From positions 930,001 through 994,000 of the forward strand of contig ML058448.1 of NCBI GenBank assembly GCA_003013855.2: a stretch of 64,000 bases of DNA, given 5' to 3'. The DNA is from Liriodendron chinense (lineage: Eukaryota; Streptophyta; Magnoliopsida; Magnoliales; Magnoliaceae). Of the stretch, positions 23,401-35,514 are shown piece after piece. A model generated the notes under the pieces. It was not told the DNA's origin, did no database searches, and worked only from the letters and a program-made list of their open reading frames with translations. Position 1 is the first letter of the stretch; every line of letters starts with the position of its first letter. The position numbers and the translations under genes are program-made.

Positions 23401-24636
23401 AAATACGTTATGCATTGTGAAAGCTTGGCGGAGCTTAGAATCACGGTTAAGTCCTAGATGGGGTAAATAGGACCACTTAAAAATTCGTGCCTAATTAATT
23501 AATTTATTAATTAACATGTAGGCTTTAAAGCGAAGCAGATCTAATCACGTATACTACAAAAGATGCAACATTATAAGCAACTAGTCTATAAGAGATGTAA
23601 AAATACGCTTATGTGTGCTTTATCAATCAAGTGCCTAGCATACAATCTACTCAATCATTCATATAATTTAACTAATTAACCACATAAGCATTAATAGAAT
23701 TATAAACATTCAATCTCAACGCACAAGCATGTATAGTGGTTTGACGACTTGTCTACTCCACTCCCAGTGGACGCACGTGTTATGGATTTTACTATCTCGA
23801 AGGTTTTAAATCAAGTTCATTTTTAACATTTACAATGGTTTTTCCTAAGCCCACCACTAACCTACATGTGCATACACGTGTCAGTGGACCGCGTACTCAT
23901 TTGTGTCAGTGGCTCCCTCGAAGAATTAGTTGGTTTCTATCAAATAACCAACGACCACTAGCGAACCTAATCCAAGTCCCTACGTTTACTCTCGTTGGAT
24001 GCTCCACATGGAGACTAACAATGAATTCGGCCCTATACAATAGCTTAGGTCCTATACAAGAACCTATTGAATTTGAGTTACAAACTCTACACTCAATTCT
24101 ACACAAGAAAGGAGTGCATGGACTATAAATTGATAACCTTAATTAGTTGTTGGATTGAGCTCGTTGATGCGCCTTGTTTAGTTGCTTCTTCGTGTTCTCT
24201 CATGCTTGAATCAACTACTCATTTGCTCCTCCGATAATTGAAGTCGATTTTCATCCGCTTCGTTGAATCAGTTACCTTGCATATGTTGCTCCGATAAGGT
24301 AACCAAGGTAATTGGAGTGGGTTTGGTGAATCTTCTACAACTAAATAACTTAGTTGGGTTCTAAATTGAGAATTCACCTGGATAAGCATTCTTAAGTATT
24401 TAAACAAGGTTTTACCTATAAGATTGAGTCTAAACTCTTAAGAATGAAAAATCTCATGTTCTTCTTAACTGGAGTTTTGGAATGCTCATAGAGTGATGAA
24501 TTACAAGGAAGTATGAATTTCTTTGGGTGATAGCTTAAAAGAGTTAGGAAGTATTGTGATACACATATATAGGCTTCTAAATCACTAAAAACTCGTCTCC
24601 TTACAAAGAGTTGAAGTCAAGCATTTATAAACAAAA
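23401..24636. other. Unassigned repeat-like DNA between gypsy LTRs
   Basis: AT-rich, without sustained frames. The GTCCTAGATGGGGTAAATAGG stretch at about 23450 resembles sequences seen at ends of plant retroelements (recollection only). Confidence 0.3.
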
Positions 24637-25329
24637 TGATGTAAAGAGGGTCGCCGATTATATTATGGCTCAGATGGACCAAACGAAGACCAGTCGGGGT
24701 TGGAAGTAATTAAAATCACCAGGACCGTAAAAACAGTCGTATTTCGCAATTCAGAATGAGTTTTTGAACATATAATATATGATTTTAGGGTAGCTCAAGC
24801 TACTTTAGCCAACCAACCCACTACACCATGTTGTCCACACCAGAATTGTGAGATTCAATTAGATCGACGGTCATTAACTTAGTTTTATTTCAATTTTACT
24901 GTTTATAGTAAGTTTTGTTTTAATCATAATTTTTAATCCGTAGGGTTTAAGAGTTTTTGCCCAACATGAAAAGGGCTTAGAATAATTAGTAGAACAATGT
25001 GGTTGGGCTCATTTGAAAACTTTCTATTTTTGGCCAAAAACCATGAGTTTTAGTAGGATTGAGAGACTTTTATAAATAGTAAGTTTACTATTTATAGTAA
25101 GTCAGGTTTTCTAGGAGTTTGAGTTTGAGTTTGAGTTAGAGTCTGATACTTTACCTAGGGCTTAGTTTCCTATTTATATGCATTGTAATTCTATTTTTAG
25201 GCAATCAATCAATTATTATCAATTTCTTGAGAATTATTTTCCTTTTATCTTGTTTATTCTTCTTGTGGATTCGAGAACCAGCCGGTGAGGAAGATGGTGT
25301 TCGACCTCCCACATCCTCTCTGTGTTACA
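24637..25329 (+). mobile_element. Diverged gypsy LTR, same family as 22136-22734
   Basis: Starts TGATGTAAAG; the 3' end shares TGTGGATTCGAGAA and GGTGAGGAAGATGGTGTTCG with the other two LTRs. It could be the partner LTR of the 22.1-kb element or an independent solo LTR; divergence makes the latter at least as likely. Confidence 0.55.
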
Positions 25330-26029
25330 AAAGCTCAAATGGATCTCTAACGGTTGGCTTCGGTCGATCGAGCGTAGCCCAGTGGCTTTAGAACGACTAT
25401 ATTTTGGCTGATGTTGATCGATCGAATTGATCATCGATCAACTGAAAATAGATCGATTTAGGCCTAAATATCGTTGGACAATTTTGGCCCTTTTCGATCG
25501 ATCAAACTTTGTTGTTTACCTACTGTGTTTGGGTTTCTAATTCACAGCAACTATGTACATCTTTTTAACCTATCTTATTATGTTTGATTAAGGCTTCTAA
25601 GGCTAATGAAGGTTATTAAAGGTTTACCTATTAAGTTCAAGTTATCTATAGGCTAGGTTGTATTTGGAACAATGGTATAAGGTTAGATTTACCAAGGCAC
25701 CTTATGCTTTATTTGTTGTCTTCGACCTTGATGTTTTAAGTCTTTTAGTATTTTGTCTTCAATGTCTTCTAATAGAGGCTCAACCGACTCAAGACACCTT
25801 AGCTCACATCATTGACAAAAACTAGGGCACTAACAAGTCAGATGTCCCTAATCCTGACCTTACTCTTAAAATGATTGGCCGACTTTGATGAGTTAACTTT
25901 GTATTTGGCTGAGGCAGAACCTAAGCGTGAGTATAGTTACTTTAGCAATGGCCTAGGTGGCAGAATCTTCTTGCTGTTTGGGGGATAAAAATCAAGAAAA
26001 AAATTAAAAAAAAAAACTACTAGAATATT
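25330..26029. other. Between LTRs: GATCGATC-rich stretch, no gene
   Basis: CGATCGA-type palindromes cluster at 25370-25510, including an inverted repeat GTTGATCGAT/ATCGATCAAC near 25413-25442. The rest shows nothing recognisable. Confidence 0.4.
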
Positions 26030-26801
26030 TGATGTAGGATAAGAACCCCCTGATGAAGGGCGTGGATGCAAACACATTCCTATCACACATGGACCGGACA
26101 ATGATCAAGGAAAAGTCAACAAAATCGACAATTTTCACATGGATGGACCAAAAGAAGGCGGACCGTAAATCGGCCATAACTTTTGATCTAGGAGGAGTTA
26201 TGGGACGCACAACATATGGATTCCTACTGAAATTTCATTTGGGGGTGAACTGACCCACTATAATGGGTAGTGGGTTGCGTTCGACTGTTTCGCTAGAAAA
26301 CGCACGGTTACAGCAGAAAAACGAAATTTTAGAGAAAATCATTTATTTTAGTAATTTCGATTTTAGTGTGTTTCCTTCCTTTTCTAGAGTTTTTTGTTTA
26401 TTTAGGAGTTTCTTTTTTGTTGAGCAATAATTTTTAGAAAGAGTCTACTTAGTAGTAGTGTTTAATTAGAATCTTACTATTTTCAGTAACTTTCTATTTT
26501 GGAAAACTTATTATTTTTAGTAAGTACGAATTAATGTTAAATTTAGAGATATATAAGGATGTTAAATTCATTTTTAATGTTAACTTTCTTATTATTATTC
26601 AATAAAATTATGAGTTTTACTAATTTTCTCTCGTGGATTCGAGATTTTCCCTCCTGAATTCGAGAAAGCCCTATTAAGGATTCTAGGGAGCCTTGTGTAT
26701 TCGAGGAAGTCCTGTTAAGGAGTCTAGGGAGCCTTATGGATTCAAGGTAATTATCCCGTGAGGAAGACGGTGATCGACCTAACCACATCCCCCCTGCATC
26801 A
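26030..26801 (+). mobile_element. Solo LTR, gypsy type
   Basis: A 772-bp LTR beginning TGATGTAGG and ending CCTGCATCA, so the termini form a 9-bp inverted repeat with one mismatch. Flanks ATATT and ATAGT match at 4 of 5 positions. Shares CTCTCGTGGATTCGAGA and GTGAGGAAGACGGTGATCGA with the two LTRs at 22 and 25 kb. No internal region. Confidence 0.7.
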
Positions 26802-28530
26802 ATAGTCCTTCTGCCGCTTCTTCTACCTCTGCCTGGACATGGGGTCGGATGTTGTTTATATAGGCATTGGAGATCGTTGGCTAATGGTTAGCTAATGGAC
26901 ACTTGACGAAAATTTTACATGCAAAATCTATCAGAAATATCTATGTGCCAAAATTGCGACACCAGCTGTCCGTTAGCCGATAGTCTAATTGTTCTTGGGT
27001 TAGAGTGTCTAAATGCAGTAAAGCATTGCCCCATAAGGAATTTTACTACAAGGGTATTCTAACCACTATACATGCTTGTGCGTTGTAACCACAAGGGTAT
27101 TCTAACTATTTTAGGGCATGGCTCCATTAATCGATATTCTAACCACTTGATCTAAAAGCTCGAGCCGTCAGAGGATGGCATATCAATGTATATCAAGGGA
27201 CTTTAACGCTCCCCACATGGGAACATACTAGGCAAGGGTGGATGAACACTCAACTTACACCATACTAGCCCCCCGTGGGAGAGTATATTCCGATGGCATA
27301 TTTGCTACTCGCGAAATTTGAATACAAGACCTTTTGCTCTAATACCATGTCAAATAACCACTTGATCTAAAAGCTCGAGCCGTTATAGGATGGCATATCA
27401 ATGTATATTAAGGGAATTTAACACTAAGGTAGTGCTGTTAAATAGGAGAAATTATGTTAGTGGCCTCCTTTGTTTTTTCTTTCTAATAAAGTGGAAAATC
27501 AGAAGTTAAGTCTTGAGTTTCACTACTTGTTTTAAAGAAAAATTTAAATAAATGCATTTTTGTAATTTCATTTTCAAAAAGTGACTCCATGTTATTACTA
27601 TTAGTGGAGGTATCATTCGCTAAAATATAGATTCCTCGTCAATTTTGAGGTAAAAATTCTTATTTTTTAAAGTCTTGTGTTATATCATGATAGGTAAAAA
27701 TTCTTATTTTTTTAAGTCTTGTGTTATATCAGGATAAAAAAAAAAAAAAAAATTGTCTCTAATGGGCACGATCACCAACCCGCATCTTCATGTGGACGTT
27801 GTGGAAACATGCTGGTTATCCTTGGGTGCATCTTAGACTTTCCAAACTGGACAATAACATTCCACAAGTCTAGGTTCCATGCACAAGTGAAGTAGAAAAC
27901 GAAGGCAAGACAAATCTTGATTCCATTTACATGTAGAAACGAAGATGTTTGTCAGGCTACAGATTGAATAGACATGTGCGTTTAATAAAATAAGCATGCC
28001 CTTAATGGCCCACTAAATATGTGATCACACCTGATTAGGAGGCGGAGGCATAGCCGTTTGGGACCAACAACCTGTTATGGAAGCATTGACATCTCCTGGA
28101 ATGGATGATTTGTTGGACCAATATGGATGGACGCTGGTGACTTTCTTGTGTTCTAGGCTACATGGCCCATTGACCATATTTACAAATCTTGTTATCAGGG
28201 TGAATCTGGCTTTAAAAAAAAAAACTATTTTAAAAATATTTATTATAAATTAATAAATAATTTGAGAAATTTAAAATATCAGTAAAGATGAATTAATTTA
28301 AACTTTTAATTAATTATTTCATTAAAATCACGATATAATTGTAAAAAGAAAAAAAAGTGCCAAAATTTTGAAAATCTAACACTATTCCTGTAGTTATATC
28401 ATTGGAAGTTATTCACGTGTGCACATCATGGAATTCCATAAGGCGAACTAGGGAAAGCATTTTCCGGATTAATCCCGACCCCAAGAAACTGGGACACGGT
28501 TTCGCTAGTGACCTGGGCACCAGCCAGCTA
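26802..28530. other. Intergenic region around the SINE-like repeat
   Basis: Apart from the repeat at 27143-27425, this holds a 45-bp near-duplication (TTCTTATTTTTTAAGTCTTG, about 27655 and 27700), an A-run and no gene. Confidence 0.4.
27143..27425 (-). repeat. SINE-like repeat with a partial second copy
   Basis: Read on the minus strand it starts CATGGTATTAGAGCAAAAGG (box A-like), then GGTCTTGTATTCAAAT (box B-like), and ends with CTTTTAGATCAAGTGG. The tail segment is repeated at 27358-27422. A related copy lies at 43908-44119. Confidence 0.5.
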
Positions 28531-28534
28531 TCTG

Positions 28535-29140
28535 GTGTCAAAGGTCTGTGGCCTCACCATGATGTATGTGTTTTATCCACACGATCCATTCTTACTGCCC
28601 CTCAATTTAGGGCACGACCTCATTTTTGAGGCACATCCAAATCTCACGTGGAGCACAACACAGCGGAAACTGGGCTCTGTTTAAACTCTCTATGGCAGTG
28701 AGACTCGTTGTATTCATCGAGGTGCCACCTAATCTGGACCAGACGTGGGGCCCACCTTGATAATCCATCCTGTTCATCTGTTTTGTCAGCTCATGTTATG
28801 GCATGTGCCAAAAAATAAAATGAGGCAGATGCAAAGCTCAAAGCGGCCCCAGATGGTTCCAAGATGTTTCAATGGTAGGCTTTGAGTCCCACCGTTTCTT
28901 GTCGTGTGGCCCACTTGAGCTTAATATCTGATTTGGAGCAACAAATGGACAAGGGTGGATTTCTCAAAAACATCCTTTGGGCGATGAATGTTACAACAGC
29001 CATCAATCCATTGTTTCCCATTCGTTTGGCCCACTTGAGCTTTGGATGGACTCATTTTTTGGCCCATGCCATAAACTGAGATGGCAAAACCGATGGATAG
29101 AGTGGTTTAGTCACAAAAATCTTTCTGAGCCCCACTAATG
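28535..29140. mobile_element. Overlapping fragments of palindromic MITEs
   Basis: Pieces of left and right arms in mixed order: CACCATGATGTATGTGTTTT (28557), GGGGCCCACCTTGATAATCC (28747), TTTCAATGGTAGGC (28867), CCCACTTGAGCTTTGGATGG (29031). No termini or target duplications. Confidence 0.55.
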
Positions 29141-29144
29141 GTAG

Positions 29145-29270
29145 GGCAGCCCTCCCTGTCTATCTCCCGCATTGATTAATGTCAGGTGGATTTCTCACAA
29201 GCATTAATGCTGCCCTCCCTGTCCATCTCCCCATTAATGTCGGGTGGATTTCTCACAAACAATAATGCTG
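29145..29270. repeat. Imperfect tandem duplication, 2 x about 63 bp
   Basis: GCCCTCCCTGTC, then ATTAATGTC and GGTGGATTTCTCACAA, occurs twice in a row (about 29148-29207 and 29210-29270). Confidence 0.7.
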
Positions 29271-29291
29271 GTAGATGTGCCCCTATTTTAG

Positions 29292-29675
29292 GACACGGAT
29301 TGCGTCCTGCCCCGGCTTGGATGGATTACAATCTGGGCAGATTTGTAGAGGGGCCATCGTGATGTGTCTGTTTATCCACTCTGTCCACCCCTTTTATAAG
29401 ATCTTTAAAGCATGATCCCAAGAACGGGGCAAGTGAACCACACCAAATAGTAATCTTGGGTTGCATTTAAATGCATACAACATTAAATGCAAGAGTCATT
29501 TGTTGCGTGGTCCACTTGAGCGTTGTCTCTGCCTCATTTTTGGGCTCATGCCTTAAAACGATCTTAAAAAAAGGGATGGACGGAGTGGATAAACACGTAA
29601 ATCATGGTGGGCCCCTCCACAAATATGCTTGGATGGTAATCCTTCCTGGTGGGGACATGACCCCAATCCGCGTCC
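29292..29675. mobile_element. Palindromic MITE (384 bp) nested in an older MITE
   Basis: Ends GGACACGGATTGCG and CCCAATCCGCGTCC; core GCCATCGTGATGTGTCTG versus GTAAATCATGGTGGGCCC. The centre carries the ATTTAAATGC/ATTAAATGC signature of the 8557-8949 subfamily. Flanks CCTATTTTA and CTCATTTTA match at 7 of 9. Sequence on both sides belongs to an older copy of the same family. Confidence 0.75.
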
Positions 29676-29744
29676 CTCATTTTAGCCATAGCCTAAAAAA
29701 TGAGGCAGATCCAAAGCTCAAAGTGGGCCCGAGATGGCCTTAAG

Positions 29745-30834
29745 TGTTGAGAATTTCTGATCTGAGAAAATAATTAATTTGGAAAAAATCGAGAAATAAG
29801 AACAGGTTGAAGCACGTGAAAAATACACTATCCTTAAAGTGTAATTTGCTCCTATTCAAATTATTTTAATTCTGTTGATAGGTTGCAGACGGATTGCTTC
29901 TAGGATACGACGAGCCTTATGTGGTTCTGCGTTCAGCAAGAAACAAAGGAACCACATGGAACTCAGTAATACTATCTGACAGATGAAGAAAAGAAAGAGA
30001 GAAAAAGAATAGCAATCTTCTTCTTGCAGCAGTAGCCCACTACGCTGGTCTAAGTGGCTTAGTTTGTATCAACCAAACCGAGAGACTAATAGATTCAGAT
30101 GGGTGCTGGTTCAGTAGAGATAGTTCTGATTGCAGTTGTTGTGTTGGAATGAACCAAACCTGTCCGGTTTATATAGGCAAGGGTGGCTGGCAGTTTTGGT
30201 CTAGAGCCATAATGGCACTAGCCGTTTTCTGGCTGTTGTGAGAAACTAGTTGTTTATGCTAGTTTCTGACTATTGTGTATGTGGGAATTACACACCTGCA
30301 TGCTGGCTGTTTATACTCAATGGCTAGCCATTTCTGATTGTTGGGCTAGCCACATGCAGCTGTTACTGCATGGTTTAGACCGTTACTGCATGAGTAGTTA
30401 CACAGATCCCTCTAATTAGTTCTGCAGCTCTCTATAAAAAGCAGAGAGGTCTCTCTGTCAGACCTCCCACCCACAACACTTCCTCTGTTCCGAACCCAGC
30501 CACCTGACATACTACCTAGCCTCTGTCGTACCACGACTCGCATCAGTCTCGCTTGTGCAAAGTGCCAAGTGCGCCTCAGTCTCGCTCGTGCAAAGTGCCA
30601 AGTGCGCCACTAGCGCCTCTACAGCCACACTGCCTCACATGCCCACGCTCTCGCACCTAGCCCGAGCCCGTGAACATGCAAGCCACCATACTCCCTCTCT
30701 TCCACCATAAATAAGTAAGGTGCACAACACCCTACTTATAAAGAGGTAAAATTTCTTTCTCCCATCCGATATGGGACAAAAACCAAAAGCATTTTTTTAA
30801 CTTTTAAAATTGTTTTAAAACAAATTTTTTCAAC
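29745..30834 (+). mobile_element. Solo LTR, 1,090 bp, exact 5-bp TSD
   Basis: Begins TGTTGAGAATT and ends TTTTTTCAACA (TGTTGA/TCAACA termini), flanked by TTAAG at 29740-29744 and 30835-30839. A CTCTATAAAAAGC box near 30430 suggests plus orientation. Contains a short direct repeat (TCAGTCTCGCTTGTGCAAAG, about 30543 and 30577). It interrupts a MITE: removing it joins GAGATGGCCTTAAG to TTGTTTCAG, matching the continuous sequence at 55830-55855. Confidence 0.9.
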
Positions 30835-30839
30835 ATTAA

Positions 30840-31290
30840 GTTGTTTCAGTTGCGGGTGTTCAATCCCATTGTTTCCTATCATGTGGTCTACTTGAGCTTC
30901 AAATCAGCCTCACTTCTGGGTCTGTGCACTAAAATGAGCTGGAAAAATAGACGGATAAAGTGCATTTGTGACATTAATCAAAGTGGGCCCATGAATGTTT
31001 CAACAGTGGGCGTTCAATTCCCCTTGTTCTCCATACTTTGATGCACTTCAGCTTTGTACAGGGCTTATTTTTAGGGCTATGCCCTAAAATGTGGAAAAAA
31101 AATTTGATGAACAGGGTGGCTATGTAATAAAACCCCTGTGGCCCAGGAATGTCTCAGTGGTGGGCATTCAATCCCCATTGTTTCCTATAATGCGCCCCGC
31201 TGTGAGATTTGGATCTGCCTTATTTTTAGGTCCATGACCTAAAGTGAGGCAGCAAAAATAAAAGGGCGGGTAGATTTCTTACAAACCTCT
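30840..31290. mobile_element. Right part of the MITE split by the solo LTR
   Basis: Continues the family order: GTTCAATCCCATTGTTTCCT, GTGGTCTACTTGAGC, AAAATGAGCTGGAAAAATAG, and a second right-arm set ending near 31290. The left remainder is 29676-29744. Confidence 0.65.
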
Positions 31291-31514
31291 TCTCACCTAC
31301 AGTCGGACATTGCCTCCTTACATCAGAGGATTTCTCACCAGCTAATTTCGTCTTCACCGTGCGTGCTTGTGCCCCACAAATTAAAATGTTAAAATAGTCC
31401 AACCATAGATATTTTCAGGCACAGCATCCATTAACGGTGGTGTACAACTGATCATTTACAAACCATTGGCCCCACTTGTCAGAATTCGAGACTTTGTCAC
31501 AGGCAAAATCTGCA

Positions 31515-31566
31515 GGCCACGTGTCTCCTTTTATTCCGCCTTCACGTGCAGCAACGTGTCTGAGCG
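31515..31566. promoter_or_regulatory. Cluster of ACGTG motifs (G-box/ABRE-like)
   Basis: GCCACGTGTCTCC, TTCACGTGCAGC and AACGTGTCTG lie within 45 bp. CACGTG and ACGTGTC match known bZIP/bHLH and ABA-response core motifs. No gene start is visible next to them, so function is unproven. Confidence 0.3.
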
Positions 31567-32091
31567 GGGCGCGAGTTAAGTGTTATCCGGGTAACAGCTT
31601 AGTGGGTGTTACCCCTACCGTGGGACCCACCCTGATGATTTTATGTATATCCATTCCGTCCATCCATTTATTCCGACCAGTTTAGGAAAGGATACAAAAA
31701 ATTATGCAGATCCAAAACTCATATGGACCACACCACAGAAAACAGTGGTGATTGACTGCCTTACCATTAAAAATTTCAAAGGGCCCACCGTAACGTTTTC
31801 TTAATGTTTATTTACAATCCAACCTGTTTATGATGTAAATAATATCTGATTTAAGGGAAATTAGAAAAACTTTTGTCGCCCACAAAAAGTTTTTAATGGT
31901 TATCAATCACTGTTTCTATTGTTATGGTCCACCTAAGATTTGGATATTCTTATAATTTGGGATAGCGTACTAAACTGAGATGAAAAAACAGATGGACGGC
32001 GTGGATATGAAATAAATTCATAAAGGTAAGCCCCATTCGGGAAGGGTAACACCAGCTAAGCTGTTACCCGGGTAACAGCTAATTCGATCCC
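31567..32091. mobile_element. Palindromic MITE, GTTACCC arm subfamily
   Basis: Outer arms GGGTAACAGCTTAGTGGGTG and its near complement frame the shared core (CACCCTGATGATTTTATG versus CATAAAGGTAAGCCCC). The arms match those of 45218-45783. Flanks GTCTGAGCG and GTCAAACGG match at 5 of 9 only, so the duplication has decayed. Confidence 0.78.
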
Positions 32092-32368
32092 GTCAAACGG
32101 TCAGAGAATGGGCCACACCATGACCTGCAGCGAAAGTGACGGGGAGCATTTGGCACCGTTGGGGTAACGTCGAGTTTGGTCAGTAACTGTGGGGCTCGAT
32201 TTATGTGTTTTATATCATATAATTCAGCATTCACGTGCAGCACGTGTCTGAACGGCTCAGAAGATTGGCGAGTGTCCGGATCCTCTGCTCGAATCTCTGC
32301 TCCTGCCTTCTCATTGGTCTCTGACGCAGTTAGGTCGGGTTGGAACAACGAAAGGTGAAAAGTCAGAG

Positions 32369-33480
32369 AGAGAGCGGATTAGGTGAGACTCCGGGCTCAC
32401 CAAAGACTCTGTGGTAGGGCTCTCCAAGTGCCGATTCACTTCGAATTTGTATAATGTAGATTTGGATTTTAAAATTGGTCCAATTAGTTAAATGGACTGG
32501 ATTTGGATCTTAAAATAGGTCCGATTACTTAAATGAACCGGATATGGATTCAAAGGAACACATACAAGTGCTTTCCGAATCTGATTAAGATCCAACTCAT
32601 TGTCACCTTACCTTATTGTATATGTTACATTCATGTTGGCCATCTGTTTTACAAATTATTTTAACCCATGTCGGCCATACCATAGTAAGTAGTGGGAGTT
32701 GTGTCATTTTTCTACTAAATTAAATATATTATATTATATTATATATTTTATATCATATATTTTTTTAGATTTGTAACGGGTGGATTTAGACTTAGATCCG
32801 ACCTGATGATTATATGGATTTTGGATCGAAAATGGATCTAACAATTTATAAATGGATCGGTTATCGATATCACCTTTTGGATCTGAGTTGGATTCGAATC
32901 CGATCCGAATCCGTCTATAAATATACGGACTTGGAGCCGGATCCAACTGGATCCGATCCAGATCCTACCCGTTAAGAGCCCCAGGTTAGTTGGGTTACCA
33001 TGGGCCCACCTTGATGTATGTATTACATATCCATGCTGTCCATCCATTTTTATAGATCAATTTAGGGGATTATACCAAAAAGAAATCAGATCCAATCATC
33101 AGGTGGACCATAACATAGGAAACAGTGGTAATTGACCATTAATGGTCCACAAAAGTTTTGGATGAAGCTGATATTTGTTTTTTCCTTTCATCCAGGCTCA
33201 TGTGATCTTATCAACAGATTTCATGGTAAATAAACACTAAGTACACACGATGGTGCATCTTAAGAAGTTTTTAATGGTAGGATGGTCAATGACCACTGTT
33301 TCCTATGTCCACCTGATAATTGTCTCTGCTTCATTTTTGTCATAATGCCCTAAGATGATGTGGAAAAACAGATGGACGAAGTGGATACATAATACATACA
33401 TCAAGGTGGGCCCCACGGTAACCCCACCATAAGGGCTGAACTGTCTTAGGTGAGCTGGGGTTTCACCTAATCCGCTCTCT
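32369..33480. mobile_element. Palindromic MITE (GAGAGCGGATTAGGTGA arms) with an inner insertion
   Basis: Left end AGAGAGCGGATTAGGTGAGA and right end TCACCTAATCCGCTCTCT are complementary. The core begins only at about 32985 (ATGGGCCCACCTTGATGTAT) and ends at 33420. About 570 bp of unrelated AT-rich DNA with GGATCCGATCCG-like words (32415-32985) separates left arm from core. No target duplication remains. Confidence 0.65.
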
Positions 33481-33589
33481 AAATTTTCCTGCTCGGTTAG
33501 AGCAGAGGATCCGGATTCAAGATTGGCCATGCCATGAACGTGACCTGCAGCAAAAATATCGCGAACGGATTGGTAAGGTTAGAGAAACT

Positions 33590-34030
33590 TCGGGCTGTGA
33601 CTGTGGGGCCCTCCTTGATGTATGTGTTGTATATCCACACCGTCCATCCGTTTTTCCAGCTCAAGGCATGTGCCAAAAACAAGCAGAAGATCTAAATCTC
33701 AGGTCTACCACGTCATGTCACAGGAAACAATGGTGATTGAATGCCCCTCGTTAAAAACTTCCTATAGGTCCCACTTCAATATTTACTTGCCATCTAACCT
33801 GTCGGTAAGGTCAGATGAGGGAAAACCACAAATATCAGCTTGGTCCACAACTTTTGTGGCCCTTTGGAAGTTTTTTTATGGTGGGCATTCAAATGCCATT
33901 GTTTCCTGTCATGAGTCTACTTGAGATTTGGATTTGTCTCAATGTTGGGCTTATGCCCTAAAATGAGCTGCAAAAAATGGATGGACGGCCTAGATGAACT
34001 AAATATGTTATGGTGGGGCCACATTACATT
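33590..34030. mobile_element. Palindromic MITE core, ends unclear
   Basis: TGTGGGGCCCTCCTTGATGT, CACACCGTCCATCCG, CACAGGAAACAATGGTGATT, AAATATCAGCTTGGTCC, GGATGGACGGCCTAGATG and TATGGTGGGGCCACA in correct order. The outer arms are not discernible. Confidence 0.7.
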
Positions 34031-34109
34031 GACCAATAGCGGAGTGGGTATTGGCAAGAAAAGTATGCAATCAAGGGCGCGGCTGATACACTGGGGTGGG
34101 TGGCCACTT

Positions 34110-34425
34110 ACTGAAAGCTTATTTTAGGACATGATTCAAAGAATGAAGTAGGTCCAAATATAAGATCATTAAAAGCTTCTTGTCGGCCACAAAAGATTTC
34201 GATCAAGATGATATTTGTATAGTCTCTTTATCTATTCCTTTGGGACCTTACTGAAAGGTTGGATGGCAAATAAACATTCCAGTGTAAGTGGGATTAAGCC
34301 ACTACTGTTTACTGCGGTGTGGTCTGCCTAATATTTGGGTCAGTTTCATTTTTGGGATCATTCCCTGAAATGAGCTATCAAAATAGTTGGACAGTGTAGC
34401 TTTAAGATGTCTATCATCACTGTAA
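34110..34425. mobile_element. MITE fragment, centre and right arm
   Basis: TTAGGACATGATTC, GATATTTGTATAGTC, GGTTGGATGGCAAATAAACA, TGTTTACTGCGGTGTGGTC and ATTTTTGGGATCATTCCC; the left terminus is missing. Confidence 0.55.
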
Positions 34426-34554
34426 GTCCGACAGCCAGGGATCCCACCCACCTGGTGGATATGAGGATCCACCGAAGCCGCGCCTGCAATCAGGTTATAC
34501 CAACATTTTTCTTTTCTGCCCCGTGGATTTGGTGTGCCTGCAATCAGCTCCCCT

Positions 34555-35044
34555 GAAATCGGATTGAGTACTGAGTTGCTCAAGCACGCCATTTTCATAC
34601 TGAGTAAACTCAGTTGAGCCCACCGTGAATGTATGTTGTTTATCCACACTGGCCATCCGTTTTTCCAGCTCATTTTAGGCATTGGGGGAAAAATTGAAGC
34701 ATATCCAAAGCTCAAGTGGGCCATACCACAGGAGATAGTGAGAATAATGATTTCGACCGTTGAAACCTTGCTAGGGCCCACAATGATCTTTATTTGTCAT
34801 CTAACCTGTTCATAAGATCCCAAAGACATGGATGAAGAGAAAAAAAAAAAATCATCTTCATCAAAAACTTTTGTGGCCCCAAATAATTTTCAATAGTATA
34901 CCTTTAATTTCCATTATTTCTTGTTGTGTAGTTCAATTGAGCTTTGGATATACTTCACTTTTAGGACCAAGCCTAAAAATATCCGATAAAATGAGTCGAT
35001 GGAGGACCCCCACAATGTTTACAGCTCAGTATGCAATCCGCTCC
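34555..35044. mobile_element. Palindromic MITE, GGATTG..ACTGAG arm subfamily
   Basis: Left end GAAATCGGATTGAGTACTGA and right end TCAGTATGCAATCCGCTCC are complementary and match the arm type of the two copies in gene C intron 2. Core present in both directions up to about 35000. No convincing target duplication. Confidence 0.7.
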
Positions 35045-35514
35045 CCAACAGACTTTTCTAACCACTCATTCTTTTCATGTAAGTCATGAGTGGCCCGACC
35101 AGCATACCAACATTACTTTCACGTGGGTGGCGTTCGGCGTGCACGCATAATGATGACAATTGAATAGCGTCCGTCTTGCACATGTAACGATGACCAGGCG
35201 ATTGGATGGGTGATTTCACAAAAGATAAAACTATGAGGAGAGTCACGTGGAATATCAGATATAACCAGAGGTAAAAAGGACTGCATTTCACGGCCACATC
35301 CGCCAGATATCCGCTAAATATAAGCCACTAAATGCTAATTATTTAATATAGAATTTATAATCAGGAGTTTTCTTATACTATTTTGAAAATGTTCGTACAG
35401 GGTTTTAAACGTGCTTGCTGTCCTTTGCGTGTGTGTGGTGTTTGGTAAGCTACTGTCATTGTTGCACACATGGTGTAATTAGACCTATCCAAACAATCCA
35501 TCTGTTTGCCTTGC

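Noticed and set aside
22136..25329. Two gypsy LTRs as one complete element
   Set aside because: Same family and orientation, but strongly diverged, no TSD, and little gag or pol between them; treated separately.
35058..35297. 79-codon minus frame with a hydrophobic N-terminus
   Set aside because: Hydrophobic start resembles a signal peptide, but there is no downstream exon or homology.
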